Assembly: GCA_003242885.1 (NCBI GenBank)
Contig: QKMZ01000006.1
Span: 868,001 to 932,000, forward strand
Length of the DNA stretch: 64,000 bases
Direction of reading: 5' to 3'
Source of the DNA: Candidatus Melainabacteria bacterium
GTDB taxonomy: Bacteria > Cyanobacteriota > Vampirovibrionia > Obscuribacterales > Obscuribacteraceae
A program made the translations under genes and the position numbers. This document shows positions 10,268-19,749 of this stretch, piece after piece. Under the pieces are notes generated by a model, which was not told the origin of the DNA, ran no database searches, and saw only the letters and a program-made list of their open reading frames with translations. Positions within the stretch are counted from its first letter, which is position 1. Each line of letters starts with the position of its first letter.

Positions 10268-10792
10268 ATGAAAAAATGTCTTGCCGAAAAGGCGAAGGTT
10301 CGCAAGCTTGCCATTCTGGTTTTGCCACTGGCAGTCTTTTGTCTCACAGCTTGTGGAAACAGCAAAGATGTCACCTACAAATCGGGCGGAATGACGCACA
10401 CGATCGCTCAGGGCGAAGGGTCAATTCCAGACGAATTCAAAGCTCTAATCTATCCAGATGCGCAGGCAACAGGCTCTGTGTCTGCAGATGGAAACGATCA
10501 AGAGCAGTCGAAATTCGTTATGTTGCAGGCAAAAGCTACAGCTGAAGACGTCAGCAAGTGGTATCAAGAACAGCTGCAAAACAATGGATGGACAGTTGGA
10601 AACGTCCAAAACAGCGCCGATGTAATAAGCATCAGCGCTCAAAAGAAAGACATTGAAATGAACGTCATGATTGATGAAGACCAAGGGAAGACCACAATAA
10701 ATCTCTCGCTGGCAAAAACAGTCGATCAAGTGCCTGACGAATCAGAAAGCGAGAATTTTGTACCGAATAAAGCAGCGCCACCAACGGACTAG
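10268..10792 (+). CDS. Hypothetical lipoprotein
   Basis: Start refined to MKKCLAEKAKVRKLAILVLPLAVFCLTACGNS, with lipobox LTAC. Confidence 0.75.
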   Translation: MKKCLAEKAKVRKLAILVLPLAVFCLTACGNSKDVTYKSGGMTHTIAQGEGSIPDEFKALIYPDAQATGSVSADGNDQEQSKFVMLQAKATAEDVSKWYQEQLQNNGWTVGNVQNSADVISISAQKKDIEMNVMIDEDQGKTTINLSLAKTVDQVPDESESENFVPNKAAPPTD

Positions 10793-10807
10793 ACACCGCG
10801 AGGAAAA

Positions 10808-11437
10808 ATGCCTCACGATAATGCACCACTTGCCGAAGTAATTTCTTCATCCATTACTGGTGTGGTGGCACAGTGTTTGATGTCTTCCGACAAGGACGGG
10901 ATGCCCGATACGCCTAAGCCACGCTTTGGCAGTTTCTTGAAAATCCGTACTGTCAGTAATCTAGATGTTTTAACTGTTGTACATAACGTCATAACCGGCT
11001 CTCCTGATGCTGTGCACCAACCCTGGGCACTAGGACTTTCACGCGAACAATTGAGAGAAGAACAACCGCATATTTTTTCTCTTTTGCGAACCGAGGTACA
11101 TGCAGTTGTTGTCGGTTACATCGAAAGCGGCGGTGTATTTCAGCATTTGCCACCTGTACCACCCGAGGTGCATGATTTTGTGTATTTAGCAAGCGATGAA
11201 GAAATTCGTCAGGTCACAGAAGGCTTTGATTTCCTGCGACTTATTGCGACAGTCACGACAGTTCCACAGGATGAGCTTGCTGCAGCGAGTATTCGCGAAG
11301 CACACAAGGCACATGGGAATGATTATTCATTTCTAGTTGAAGCTGGGCAAGCGCTATCGCATATTTTTAAAAACGATTTCGATCGGCTCGTAACGATCCT
11401 GCGCAAGATTCGCCCGGGAACGCCTGCTCGCTCGTAG
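10808..11437 (+). CDS. HAS-barrel-domain-like protein
   Basis: LAEVISSSITGVVAQCL, PPFGS-like PRFGSFLKI and ALGLSREQLREEQPHIFSLLRTEVHAVVVGY resemble conserved cyanobacterial HAS-barrel proteins (from memory). Confidence 0.6.
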   Translation: MPHDNAPLAEVISSSITGVVAQCLMSSDKDGMPDTPKPRFGSFLKIRTVSNLDVLTVVHNVITGSPDAVHQPWALGLSREQLREEQPHIFSLLRTEVHAVVVGYIESGGVFQHLPPVPPEVHDFVYLASDEEIRQVTEGFDFLRLIATVTTVPQDELAAASIREAHKAHGNDYSFLVEAGQALSHIFKNDFDRLVTILRKIRPGTPARS

Positions 11438-11453
11438 CGCGATATGGAGCATT

Positions 11454-11497
11454 GAGGTTTAGAAGGTTAACCGATAACGGTTAACCTTCTAAACCTC
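11454..11497. repeat. Palindromic repeat copy 3: perfect 20-bp arms, ATAA loop
   Basis: gaggtttagaaggttaaccg-ATAA-cggttaaccttctaaacctc. Begins 16 bp after the previous stop. Confidence 0.9.
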
Positions 11498-11572
11498 TTC
11501 TTTTGAGGCCAAAACTTTTGTTGTCAGTATTAGATTTCTTTTGAACTTTTTGTCCGCCGGACTCGTATTCAA

Positions 11573-12619
11573 ATGTATGAGGTCGAGGGAACGGATATGA
11601 GTGTCAAGCGCCCAGCCGATATATCATATGAACTCGCCCAAGCGGCGTTACCCGCTCTGGTGGCTGAGTTTGGACCGGAAGCGAAAGCACGAGCCATAGT
11701 GCTCGGAAAGCTTGCGCAGAGAGAAGTAATTGTTTGTTTTCATTGCAAAGCCGAAAACAAAATACCGTCGGATGATATGCGAATGTTTTTGTGCTGCGAA
11801 TGCCGAAAGCAAATTTGGGTTACTGCAGACACGAATTTCCGCAGAGTGCGCTTGTTCTTTGTACGTCTCGGCATTATGCGATTGCAGGAAATGGGAATCT
11901 GTATCAACGCCAATCAGGCTTCCAAGTTGTTCTGTGTTTCATATGACACGGTCAGCCGATTTTACAAGCAATTGGGAATCTCTGTAATTTCTTTGTTGCC
12001 AGATCGCTCAGTGGAAGTCCCGACCAGCTTTAGCACCTCCGTTGTCTGCAGGCGTACAAGACAAACACAGGCAGAAAAAGCACCTTTCGAAGAAGAGTTT
12101 GAAATGCAAAAAAACGCTGCTGCATCCTCGGATTCGCCATTTCAAATGAGCGCTGCTGCTTCGAATTCCCCATTCTCTGAATTGGAATTGCAGATTCTGG
12201 AGATGTTAAAAGGTAAGACAGTTTCGTTAGAAGAGCTAATTACAGAAATAAGGGCCAGCAGTGCTTCTATATCGAGCGCGCTGACAATGCTCGAGTTGAG
12301 TGGAAATATTAAGGCGAGCTTTGGCAATAAGTTCTCACTTGCAAATTCTTTATGCTTGAAAGACTTGGATTGTGGGGAGAAGGAAAAGGTGATCGCCGAA
12401 AGCTTCAATCAGTTCATAAAGGACTACTTTCAGGGAATCGGCAGAAAAAATCTCCAAGTCTATTCTTCGTTCAATTGGTTCGCATTTGATCGAAATTTCT
12501 GGTCAATCGACCGTCTGAGAGACTTCTTCATTTCTTATCCCTACATTCCGTATGAAGAGATTCGCGATTTTGTGACGCCACTAAGCTTCAAGATTGTTCC
12601 GCGGTTTGATAGTTCGTAA
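11573..12619 (+). CDS. IS1595-transposase-like zinc-ribbon/HTH protein without DDE domain, with DprA-like winged helix
   Basis: CFHCKAENKIPSDDMRMFLCCECRKQIWVTADTNFRRVRLFFVRLGIMRLQEMGICINANQASKLFCVSYDTVSRFYKQLG resembles the N-terminus of ISXO2/IS1595 transposases. ELQILEMLKGKTVSLEELITEIRASSASISSALTMLELSGNIKASFGNKFSL resembles a DprA winged helix. Confidence 0.65.
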   Translation: MYEVEGTDMSVKRPADISYELAQAALPALVAEFGPEAKARAIVLGKLAQREVIVCFHCKAENKIPSDDMRMFLCCECRKQIWVTADTNFRRVRLFFVRLGIMRLQEMGICINANQASKLFCVSYDTVSRFYKQLGISVISLLPDRSVEVPTSFSTSVVCRRTRQTQAEKAPFEEEFEMQKNAAASSDSPFQMSAAASNSPFSELELQILEMLKGKTVSLEELITEIRASSASISSALTMLELSGNIKASFGNKFSLANSLCLKDLDCGEKEKVIAESFNQFIKDYFQGIGRKNLQVYSSFNWFAFDRNFWSIDRLRDFFISYPYIPYEEIRDFVTPLSFKIVPRFDSS

Positions 12620-12655
12620 AGACAATGATTAGAAGTGCAGCAGCAGAAGTAGCGC

Positions 12656-13492
12656 TTAAGCTTTCAGTGTGTCAGTCTCGCCGTACTTCAAATAGATCCA
12701 GATTGCTGCAGCGACAATTATGATGAGCAGCGTTGAAACTGCGCATCCAAACGCCCAATCTCTGACTGCAAGAAATTGGTTCTGAATTAAATTGCCTATA
12801 TACATCGTTTTGCCACCTCCGAGTAAATCAGGAGTGACATAGTCTCCTAGTGCCGGAACGAAAACCATGATGCTGCCTGCGATTAGCCCTCTTGAACTTA
12901 GTGGCACTGTTACTTTGAAAAAGGTTTGAAAAGGAGTTGCACCTAAATCAGATGCCGCTTCGATCAGCCTCAGATCAAGTTTTTCCAATGCTGCATACAC
13001 CGGAAGGACCATATATGGCAGATAGTTGTAAATCATTCCTAAAAGAACTGCGTAGGGTGAATAGAGAAGAAAGGGAGGATTTATCCAGCCGAATGCCGAC
13101 AAAATGTCAGACAAAATTCCTGTTGGGCGAAGAATGGTTATCCATGCATAAATGCGCAGTAAGAATGAAGTCCAAAGCGGCAACACGAATAAAGTCATAA
13201 GCAGACTTTTGTATTTTGCCGGCACCGAAAATGCCATCCATGTCGCCGTTAAGGTGCCTAAGACCAAACAAATGACAGTCGTCATTGTTGCCAATGTCAT
13301 CGACCTCATGAGCGTCAGCAAGTAAGGTCCGGAAAAAAAGCGCATGTAATTGTCAAAATTCAGACCGGATAGCGCAACTCTTCCTAGATCATCACGGTGG
13401 CCGACGCTAAAGACGAGAAGAATAACCAGTGGGACGACCATAAAAATAGTCAGCCACAATCCAGCGGGCAAAAGTATTAGGCGCGCTTTCAA
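12656..13492 (-). CDS. ABC transporter permease, PotB/spermidine-putrescine type
   Basis: GLWLTIFMVVPLVILLVFSV, LPLWTSFLLRIYAWITILRPTGILSDIL and DLGATPFQTFFKVTVPLSSRGLIAGSIMVFVPALGDYVTPDLLGG. Confidence 0.93.
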   Translation of the reverse strand: MKARLILLPAGLWLTIFMVVPLVILLVFSVGHRDDLGRVALSGLNFDNYMRFFSGPYLLTLMRSMTLATMTTVICLVLGTLTATWMAFSVPAKYKSLLMTLFVLPLWTSFLLRIYAWITILRPTGILSDILSAFGWINPPFLLYSPYAVLLGMIYNYLPYMVLPVYAALEKLDLRLIEAASDLGATPFQTFFKVTVPLSSRGLIAGSIMVFVPALGDYVTPDLLGGGKTMYIGNLIQNQFLAVRDWAFGCAVSTLLIIIVAAAIWIYLKYGETDTLKA

Positions 13493-13615
13493 AAGTCCCT
13501 GCCAGCTTTACGTTTTGCCATTATTACCCCTGTCTTCCCCAATGCCGGGGCAAGGCCTGATATCTTACCGTATATGGCTTTAGGCCTCTGAGTCGATCTG
13601 GCGGAGGGTGTGGAT

Positions 13616-13816
13616 ATGTCGCAGGGAAAAGAGCGCCTGTTTCTCAGGCAGTGGATTGGAGAGAATGTTTCTGTTGTCACGCGTGAACAATGGAAATACT
13701 CAGGTCAATTGACCAACATAGTTTTTGACGGCACCCGTCTCATGTACATTACGCTGGATGACAAGCAGTGCCTGAATTTCGACCATATTGTAGAGATTAG
13801 CCTTCAGGGCGAATAG
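13616..13816 (+). CDS. Small hypothetical protein
   Basis: 66-aa ORF (MSQGKERLFLRQWIGENVSVVTREQWKYSGQLTNIVFDG...) immediately upstream of fmt. Confidence 0.65.
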   Translation: MSQGKERLFLRQWIGENVSVVTREQWKYSGQLTNIVFDGTRLMYITLDDKQCLNFDHIVEISLQGE

Positions 13817-13826
13817 GACGTGTCCC

Positions 13827-14774
13827 TTGAAAGTGCTTTTCTTAGGAACGCCCGAGTTTGCGGTTCCCACCCTAAACGAACTGATCGCCTTTCCAGAGAC
13901 TGAGGTGGTCGGGGTCGTCTGTCAGCCGGACAGACCGGCAGGGCGCGGCAATAAAGTTCATGTTCCTCCCGTCAAGGACGTGGCGCTCAAGCATGGCATA
14001 CCTGTTTTGCAGCCTATCAAATTGGCTAAGGAGCCTGAAGTCGTTCAGGCTATGCGCGATCTCGATCCAGACCTGATCGTCATGGTTGCCTTCGGTCAAA
14101 TTCTCAAGAAAGAGGTTCTCGAACTTCCCAAAAGAGGCGTTATGAATTTGCATGGCTCCTTGCTTCCCAAGCTGCGAGGTGCCGCGCCGATCAATTGGTC
14201 GATTATGAATGGTGATACTGTGGCCGGTATTACAACAATGTTCACCGATGTCGGGGTTGATACGGGTCCTATGCTCTTGAAAGCAGAAGTGCCGCTCACC
14301 GACGAAATGACCTCAATTGATTTAGCTCATGCGTTGTCTACTGTTGGAGCAAAGCTAGTCATCACAACCATTGAGAAAATGTTGGATGGCAGCCTGGTTG
14401 CAGAACCCCAAGACGACAGCCAACATACTTATGCACCTATTCTTACCAAAGATATGGGCGTTATAGATTGGAAGTGGGATGCCAGGAAAATTCACAATAG
14501 AGTGCGTGGTCTTCAACCGTGGCCAGGCACCGTTGCTACATTCAAAGGAAGCCAGCTGAAAGTCTGGAAAACTAAAGTCAAAGCTGGCTTACATGGCGCG
14601 GCGCAACCAGGAACGCTCCTAATCGAAAATGGGCAATTGTTGGCATGCTGCTCTGAAAATGGCTCTGAACGCCTGGAATTGATTGAAGTGCAACCGGCCA
14701 ATAAGAACAGAATGTCTGCGCAGTCCTGGGCAAACGGTATTCATCTTAAGAGTGGCGAGGAGCGTTTCGACTGA
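13827..14774 (+). CDS. fmt: Methionyl-tRNA formyltransferase
   Basis: VLFLGTPEFAVPTLNEL, NLHGSLLPKLRGAAPINWSIMNGDTVAGITTM and GPMLLKAEVPL. Confidence 0.97.
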   Translation: MKVLFLGTPEFAVPTLNELIAFPETEVVGVVCQPDRPAGRGNKVHVPPVKDVALKHGIPVLQPIKLAKEPEVVQAMRDLDPDLIVMVAFGQILKKEVLELPKRGVMNLHGSLLPKLRGAAPINWSIMNGDTVAGITTMFTDVGVDTGPMLLKAEVPLTDEMTSIDLAHALSTVGAKLVITTIEKMLDGSLVAEPQDDSQHTYAPILTKDMGVIDWKWDARKIHNRVRGLQPWPGTVATFKGSQLKVWKTKVKAGLHGAAQPGTLLIENGQLLACCSENGSERLELIEVQPANKNRMSAQSWANGIHLKSGEERFD

Positions 14775-16435
14775 TGGCGGAAGATTCTGAAGATTCATCA
14801 AATTCGCAGGATTCGTCAAAGGCTTCCCGTTCGCGCTCACGCATTGGTCCCAAGAAAGCAGCTCGAATTGCCGCAGGCGAAGACCTGAGAAAGGGTGGCA
14901 AGAAAGAGGGAGCAAAAGACGGACAGTTAGGCGGAAAAAAAGCCAGCCAAAAGGAGTTTTCTTCTAAGGGCGGAAGTGCGCAAAAGCGCGGTCAAACAGG
15001 CAAGTCAGAAGCAAATGCTCAAGGCATGGCTTCGCGAAAACTGGCATTAGAAACTTTGATAAAAATCGAAAAAGACGGTGCCTATGCTAACTTGGCCCTG
15101 TCTGCAGGTTTTGAAAGGCAGCAATTGAGCGAGAAAGATCGCGCGTTTGTTACGGCCCTGGTTCAAGGTGTCCTTCGAAATCAGAATCTCCTTGATCAAA
15201 AGATTCAAACTGTCAGCAAAGAACCACTAGGCAAAATGCCACCTCTATTGCGCAATTTATTGCGAATGGCAATTTTTCAGTTGGAAAATTTCAGCGAAAC
15301 CCCTCAGCATGCAATTCTCGATACCTCGAACAAATTGGCTCGCGCACTCGGTCACGAAGGTCTTGTGCGCTATACAAACGGTGTTTTGCGTGGCTATCTG
15401 CGAAGGATTGAGAAAAACACAGAAGAGACGGTGGCAAATGATGCTCAATCACTGAGCATTAAGTATTCGCTGCCTGTGTGGCTGATCGAAAAATGGATAG
15501 ATTTCTATGGACCTAAGGAGGCTCAAGCTTTGCTCGATTGGTCCCAGAGGGAACCCGGGCTTACAGTTCGAGTTTCTGACGTCAACGTTGAACCTAAGAC
15601 CATGCTCGACATCATGAACAAGAATGGTTTCGCCGCGAGGGAAGGCGATCTGGTACCTTCTTGTCTGATTTTTGAGGGTAAAGAAGGCGGCAAATCTTTT
15701 AGTGGCTCACCGCAAAAATTGCCTGGATATGATGACGGATTATTTGTTGTCCAAGACGAAGCCGCAGCTTTTGTTTCTTTGGTTGTCGCCCCGCAAAAAG
15801 GCGAGACAATCGTTGATTTATGCGCGGCTCCCGGCGGAAAAACCGTGCATTTAGCTGAGATGTTGGAAAATACCGGACGCGTTGTGGCAGTCGACAAACA
15901 TGAGTCAAGGCTGAAACTAGTTAAAGAGGCAAGGCTAAAGCAAGGATTGAAAAATTTGGAAACTGTCGCAGCTGATGCAAGAGAATTCACGCTCAATAAG
16001 CTTGTCGACAGAGTTTTGCTCGATGCACCCTGTAGCGGTACCGGCGTTATTAATCGCCGTACTGATATCCGCACCAATCGAAAAAAAGCCGATATCGAGG
16101 AGCTAAATACACTACAGAAAGAATTGATTGCCAATGCAGCGAAGATCGTAAAACCTGGTGGAGTGCTTGTTTACTCAACTTGCTCTCTCGAGCCTGAGGA
16201 AAACATTCAGGTCATCGAGTGGTTTCTCAAAGAATACTCGAACTTTCAAGGTTCTTCATTGCTGCCTTTCTTAAGTGCGGAAATTCAAGAAAAGTGGTTT
16301 GCAAAGGAAAACGAAGAATGTCTCCCGCCCGTTTCAACAAAAGCGGCTGCTGAAAAAGGTTACATTCAGCTGATTCCAACACGTCATGGAGTAGCTGGAT
16401 TTTTCGTATGTCGGCTGGAAAGAAAACCTGATTGA
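14774..16435 (+). CDS. rsmB: 16S rRNA (cytosine-967-C5) methyltransferase with charged N-terminal extension
   Basis: NusB-like N-terminal domain, VVDLCAAPGGKTVHLAEML-type motif, LLDAPCSGTGVI and VYSTCSLEPEEN. Overlaps the fmt stop. Confidence 0.95.
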   Translation: MAEDSEDSSNSQDSSKASRSRSRIGPKKAARIAAGEDLRKGGKKEGAKDGQLGGKKASQKEFSSKGGSAQKRGQTGKSEANAQGMASRKLALETLIKIEKDGAYANLALSAGFERQQLSEKDRAFVTALVQGVLRNQNLLDQKIQTVSKEPLGKMPPLLRNLLRMAIFQLENFSETPQHAILDTSNKLARALGHEGLVRYTNGVLRGYLRRIEKNTEETVANDAQSLSIKYSLPVWLIEKWIDFYGPKEAQALLDWSQREPGLTVRVSDVNVEPKTMLDIMNKNGFAAREGDLVPSCLIFEGKEGGKSFSGSPQKLPGYDDGLFVVQDEAAAFVSLVVAPQKGETIVDLCAAPGGKTVHLAEMLENTGRVVAVDKHESRLKLVKEARLKQGLKNLETVAADAREFTLNKLVDRVLLDAPCSGTGVINRRTDIRTNRKKADIEELNTLQKELIANAAKIVKPGGVLVYSTCSLEPEENIQVIEWFLKEYSNFQGSSLLPFLSAEIQEKWFAKENEECLPPVSTKAAAEKGYIQLIPTRHGVAGFFVCRLERKPD

Positions 16436-16609
16436 AGGCGCTCTCGTAACAGAATTGAGAAAGAGCAGGTTCTTAAAATTCTTCACTCATTGCCTTTAAG
16501 CGGTATTAAGAGTGAGCCAAAACGCCCATAGGGGCGAAAAATGTGATTCAAATCCGATACGTGGTACGAAATAAGGGGGCCTCGATTTCCTTATATAAGG
16601 AGCAAGACT

Positions 16610-17422
16610 TTGGACTTTCTGGTTGATGCGGGCATTTTTTGTGCCGTCGCTTACGTTCTGGCTTCTATAAAAATAGTCAAAGAGTACGACAGGCTTGTAA
16701 TCTTCCGGTTCGGTAAGGCTATCGGTATCAAAGGTCCGGGCGTAACTCTGGTTTGGCCAATTGCCGACAGTTACAAAAAGGCCGATCTGCGCATCATCAC
16801 CATGTCTATTCCGATGCAAGAAATCATCACCAAAGACAACGTTTCCGTTCGCACCGCTGCAGTCTGTTTTTTCCAGGTTGTCGATCCCTTTAAGGCGGTG
16901 ACAAAAATCGAAGATCCAATTGAAGCTACGCGGCAGATCGCGCAAACGACTTTGCGAAGTGTGTTGGGACAACATGAGCTTGACGAACTGCTCAGTGCAA
17001 GAGATTCAATCAACGCTCAGCTTTCAGCGATCATCGACCGGCAGACAGAAGGCTGGGGGATCAAAGTCAATTCAGTAGAAGTTAAGGACGTTGAAATCCC
17101 AGAAGGCATGCAGCGCGCAATGGCTCGGCAAGCAGAAGCAGAAAGAGAAAGACGAGCCAAGGTTGTCGCTGCTGAGGGCGAACACCAGGCTGCGGAAAAA
17201 CTTGCGCAAGCCGCCAAACTCATTGCTGCACAACCCGGTGCAATGCAATTGAGACAGCTTCAAACAATGGTGGAGGTTTCTGCAGAGAAAAATTCCACAC
17301 TTATATTTCCGATTCCCATCGAGTTTATGTCCGGTATTCAAAATACGCAAAGCCAGCCAACAGATGGTGAAAGCCTTGACGTGTCCGCTGCGAATAAACA
17401 GATCGAACACGATCCGCGGTGA
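16610..17422 (+). CDS. Slipin / SPFH (band 7) family protein
   Basis: TTG start with RBS aaggag. YDRLVIFRFGKAIGIKGPGVTLVWPIAD and TTLRSVLGQHELDELLSARDSINAQL. Confidence 0.93.
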   Translation: MDFLVDAGIFCAVAYVLASIKIVKEYDRLVIFRFGKAIGIKGPGVTLVWPIADSYKKADLRIITMSIPMQEIITKDNVSVRTAAVCFFQVVDPFKAVTKIEDPIEATRQIAQTTLRSVLGQHELDELLSARDSINAQLSAIIDRQTEGWGIKVNSVEVKDVEIPEGMQRAMARQAEAERERRAKVVAAEGEHQAAEKLAQAAKLIAAQPGAMQLRQLQTMVEVSAEKNSTLIFPIPIEFMSGIQNTQSQPTDGESLDVSAANKQIEHDPR

Positions 17423-17464
17423 TATATTCGCGAGTCTATTTTTAGTGGCTTGGTAAAAATTGGA

Positions 17465-18037
17465 CTACTTGTCTTTGAGAAACTCGACAAGAGTAGTTTC
17501 CTTTGGCCTCGTCATAATCCACACACAGGCTTCTGTGATTGCCTCTTTGATCGGCGCGTCATGCGCTTCGCTGACGTCTGCTTCAAATATCAGTTTGTAA
17601 GGCGCAATGTTTTCTCCGTACCAAATGAATACCTTTGGTTGTTTTCCACGGCTAAAGTTGATTAGTAAATGATCCAGGTCCTGAGGAGGTGTAACATCAA
17701 ATCCCCGCTTGAACTCTGTCACTGTGTCTACTGCATAAGGAACATCGAGTCCGGCGTTCCATTTAGCAAACAGTCCGCCTTGCGAACACGCCCGACCACG
17801 CAGAATTACAAGTCCGCAGTTCGACTTTCCACCTTGTGAGTCGGAAGCGTCTTTGCGTCTGTAGGAAAGCCAACCTTTCCAATCCTTTGGAATTTGGTCA
17901 GTCAGCTTTATGCCTACTTCTTGTTCAATTGCTTGCAGGCAAAGTTCGCATTCGTACGGCAAATCGTTCAGTCCTGCCGCGCACTCTTGCTTAGCCAAGA
18001 GTTCTGATTCTAATTCCAATAATTTGTGATTGAACAT
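17465..18037 (-). CDS. Hypothetical protein
   Basis: 190-aa ORF. Family not recognised. Confidence 0.7.
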   Translation of the reverse strand: MFNHKLLELESELLAKQECAAGLNDLPYECELCLQAIEQEVGIKLTDQIPKDWKGWLSYRRKDASDSQGGKSNCGLVILRGRACSQGGLFAKWNAGLDVPYAVDTVTEFKRGFDVTPPQDLDHLLINFSRGKQPKVFIWYGENIAPYKLIFEADVSEAHDAPIKEAITEACVWIMTRPKETTLVEFLKDK

Positions 18038-18079
18038 TCTTTCTTCGACTGCCCGTGAGCCTGCGATCTATATGCCCAA

Positions 18080-18916
18080 CTAGAACGGTGTCGCAGGCAG
18101 CAACTCGCGCATCGCCAAAACTACGGACATTATTAGCATTATCACTCCAAAGCCACGCCGCAGAAATGAGTCCTTCAATTTAAGTGCCAGAGCGCTTCCT
18201 AAAAGAGAGCCCGGAATGGAGCCAGCGATCATCAGCAAAGCAAGTGTCAGGTTTACATGCATGAGCGCAAAGTGGGAAACTGTGCCTGGAATGGAAACTG
18301 CGGCAATAACAATAAGTGATGTACCGAACGCTGCTTTGACGCTGAAACGATAGAAATAGAGCAGGCAAGGGACCATTAGAAATCCACCGCCCACTCCGAA
18401 AAAACCTGCAAACAGCCCAGCCGCCAGTCCGACGACGAATGGACCGATGCCCTTGGCCGGCAACGGCTCAGAATCAGGGTTCGCGCAGGCTTCCCCGCCT
18501 TCCTTTTCGCGAGACTCTTTTTCCCGCTGTTTTTTGAGATTCTCACCAATTGAAAACGAAAGGTCTATGCCGGCAATGCACACAAGCAGCGCAAATAGCA
18601 GCATTAGAATTTGACCTTCCACCCATTGAGTGGCGGCGGCACCGGCAATGGTGCCTAGAACCGCACTTGGTGCTAACTTGGCCGCCATATCCTGGTCGAA
18701 CTGTTTTCTTTTGATGTAGTTAAGCGCACCCGCTACGGATGTGGGAATAATCAGCGCCATTGTCGTTCCGACTGCAACGTGCGGATCTATGTCGAGAAAC
18801 ATGCGGACCAGAGGAGTGCAAAGGATGCCACCTCCTACGCCGAAACAGCCCGACATTAGTCCGGTCAGAAAACCAATGACGACAGCTTTTGCAATGAATG
18901 CGAATTCTAAGATCAC
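18080..18916 (-). CDS. TSUP family (TauE/SafE) membrane transporter
   Basis: Duplicated GxxxGxFGVGGGxLxxPxL motifs: GCFGVGGGILCTPLV and GFFGVGGGFLMVPCL. Confidence 0.94.
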   Translation of the reverse strand: MILEFAFIAKAVVIGFLTGLMSGCFGVGGGILCTPLVRMFLDIDPHVAVGTTMALIIPTSVAGALNYIKRKQFDQDMAAKLAPSAVLGTIAGAAATQWVEGQILMLLFALLVCIAGIDLSFSIGENLKKQREKESREKEGGEACANPDSEPLPAKGIGPFVVGLAAGLFAGFFGVGGGFLMVPCLLYFYRFSVKAAFGTSLIVIAAVSIPGTVSHFALMHVNLTLALLMIAGSIPGSLLGSALALKLKDSFLRRGFGVIMLIMSVVLAMRELLPATPF

Positions 18917-19461
18917 ATGTAAGTCGAGAGCAATTTCCCTAAATCAGGATTCTCGCCTATCATGCGGTGAAACATCGGATTGCGAGCCAAAAGTTTTGAA
19001 ATTTTACGGTCTTTCTTAACCGCACGGTAAATCCCCTCAGGGTCACGTGCGATGACTCTGTCGCACTGCGGGTTGAGCGCAAGCCTGCGGGCAACGTCTT
19101 TCCACCGTGTCAGCCGTCTGCACAGATAATGATCCGCTTCGGCAATTTCTCCAAGGCGCGGATGCTTTGCCAAAAGCATTGCGGCCGCGTGAAAATCGGT
19201 AATTGATTCGATTAAATCAGGGTTTGACATTGCAGCACGATCGAGCCAGTGATATTTAGACATCGCAATCGCTGCGCTTCTATCTCTTCTGATTCGATTT
19301 GGTCTGATTGACTTTGCCGAGTTATTTGTTGTAAGACCCGGACGCAGTTGTGCATTTGGGTCGTTGGACGAAACGTCTGCAAAAGAAGCTGAAGTGCAGG
19401 CAAAAAGGACCGGTGTAACAAACAATATTGCCTTAAAGAACGACGATTTGCTGTGAATCAT
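18913..19461 (-). CDS. Hypothetical secreted protein
   Basis: Start refined to MIHSKSSFFKAILFVTPVLFACTSASFA (signal peptide, RBS gagg). 4-bp overlap with the TSUP gene. Confidence 0.65.
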   Translation of the reverse strand: MIHSKSSFFKAILFVTPVLFACTSASFADVSSNDPNAQLRPGLTTNNSAKSIRPNRIRRDRSAAIAMSKYHWLDRAAMSNPDLIESITDFHAAAMLLAKHPRLGEIAEADHYLCRRLTRWKDVARRLALNPQCDRVIARDPEGIYRAVKKDRKISKLLARNPMFHRMIGENPDLGKLLSTYM

Positions 19462-19749
19462 CTCAACCTCAAACGGTTTTAAAATTCGACTTACTGACCG
19501 TTGAAGCAAGTAAGTCATCAATATTTTAACCATTTGTCGGCCTATAAGGGATAGTAATTTAGCTCTAAATCACGTGCAGATCTGCGCTTCGACCCTTCAA
19601 AACCCCGCTGCGGGCACCTTTGGGTACAATACGTTTGGGAAGTATCTCGCAAAACTAGAATTTATGAGACTTTCCGTTGTGTGTAATTGCCAGCAAAGCA
19701 TATGCAACAGGCATACCCAGCTCATTTGTCCCTCAGGAGACTGACAGTT

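Noticed and set aside
15523-16134. 203-aa minus-strand ORF inside rsmB
   Set aside because: Antisense shadow of a clear RsmB catalytic domain.
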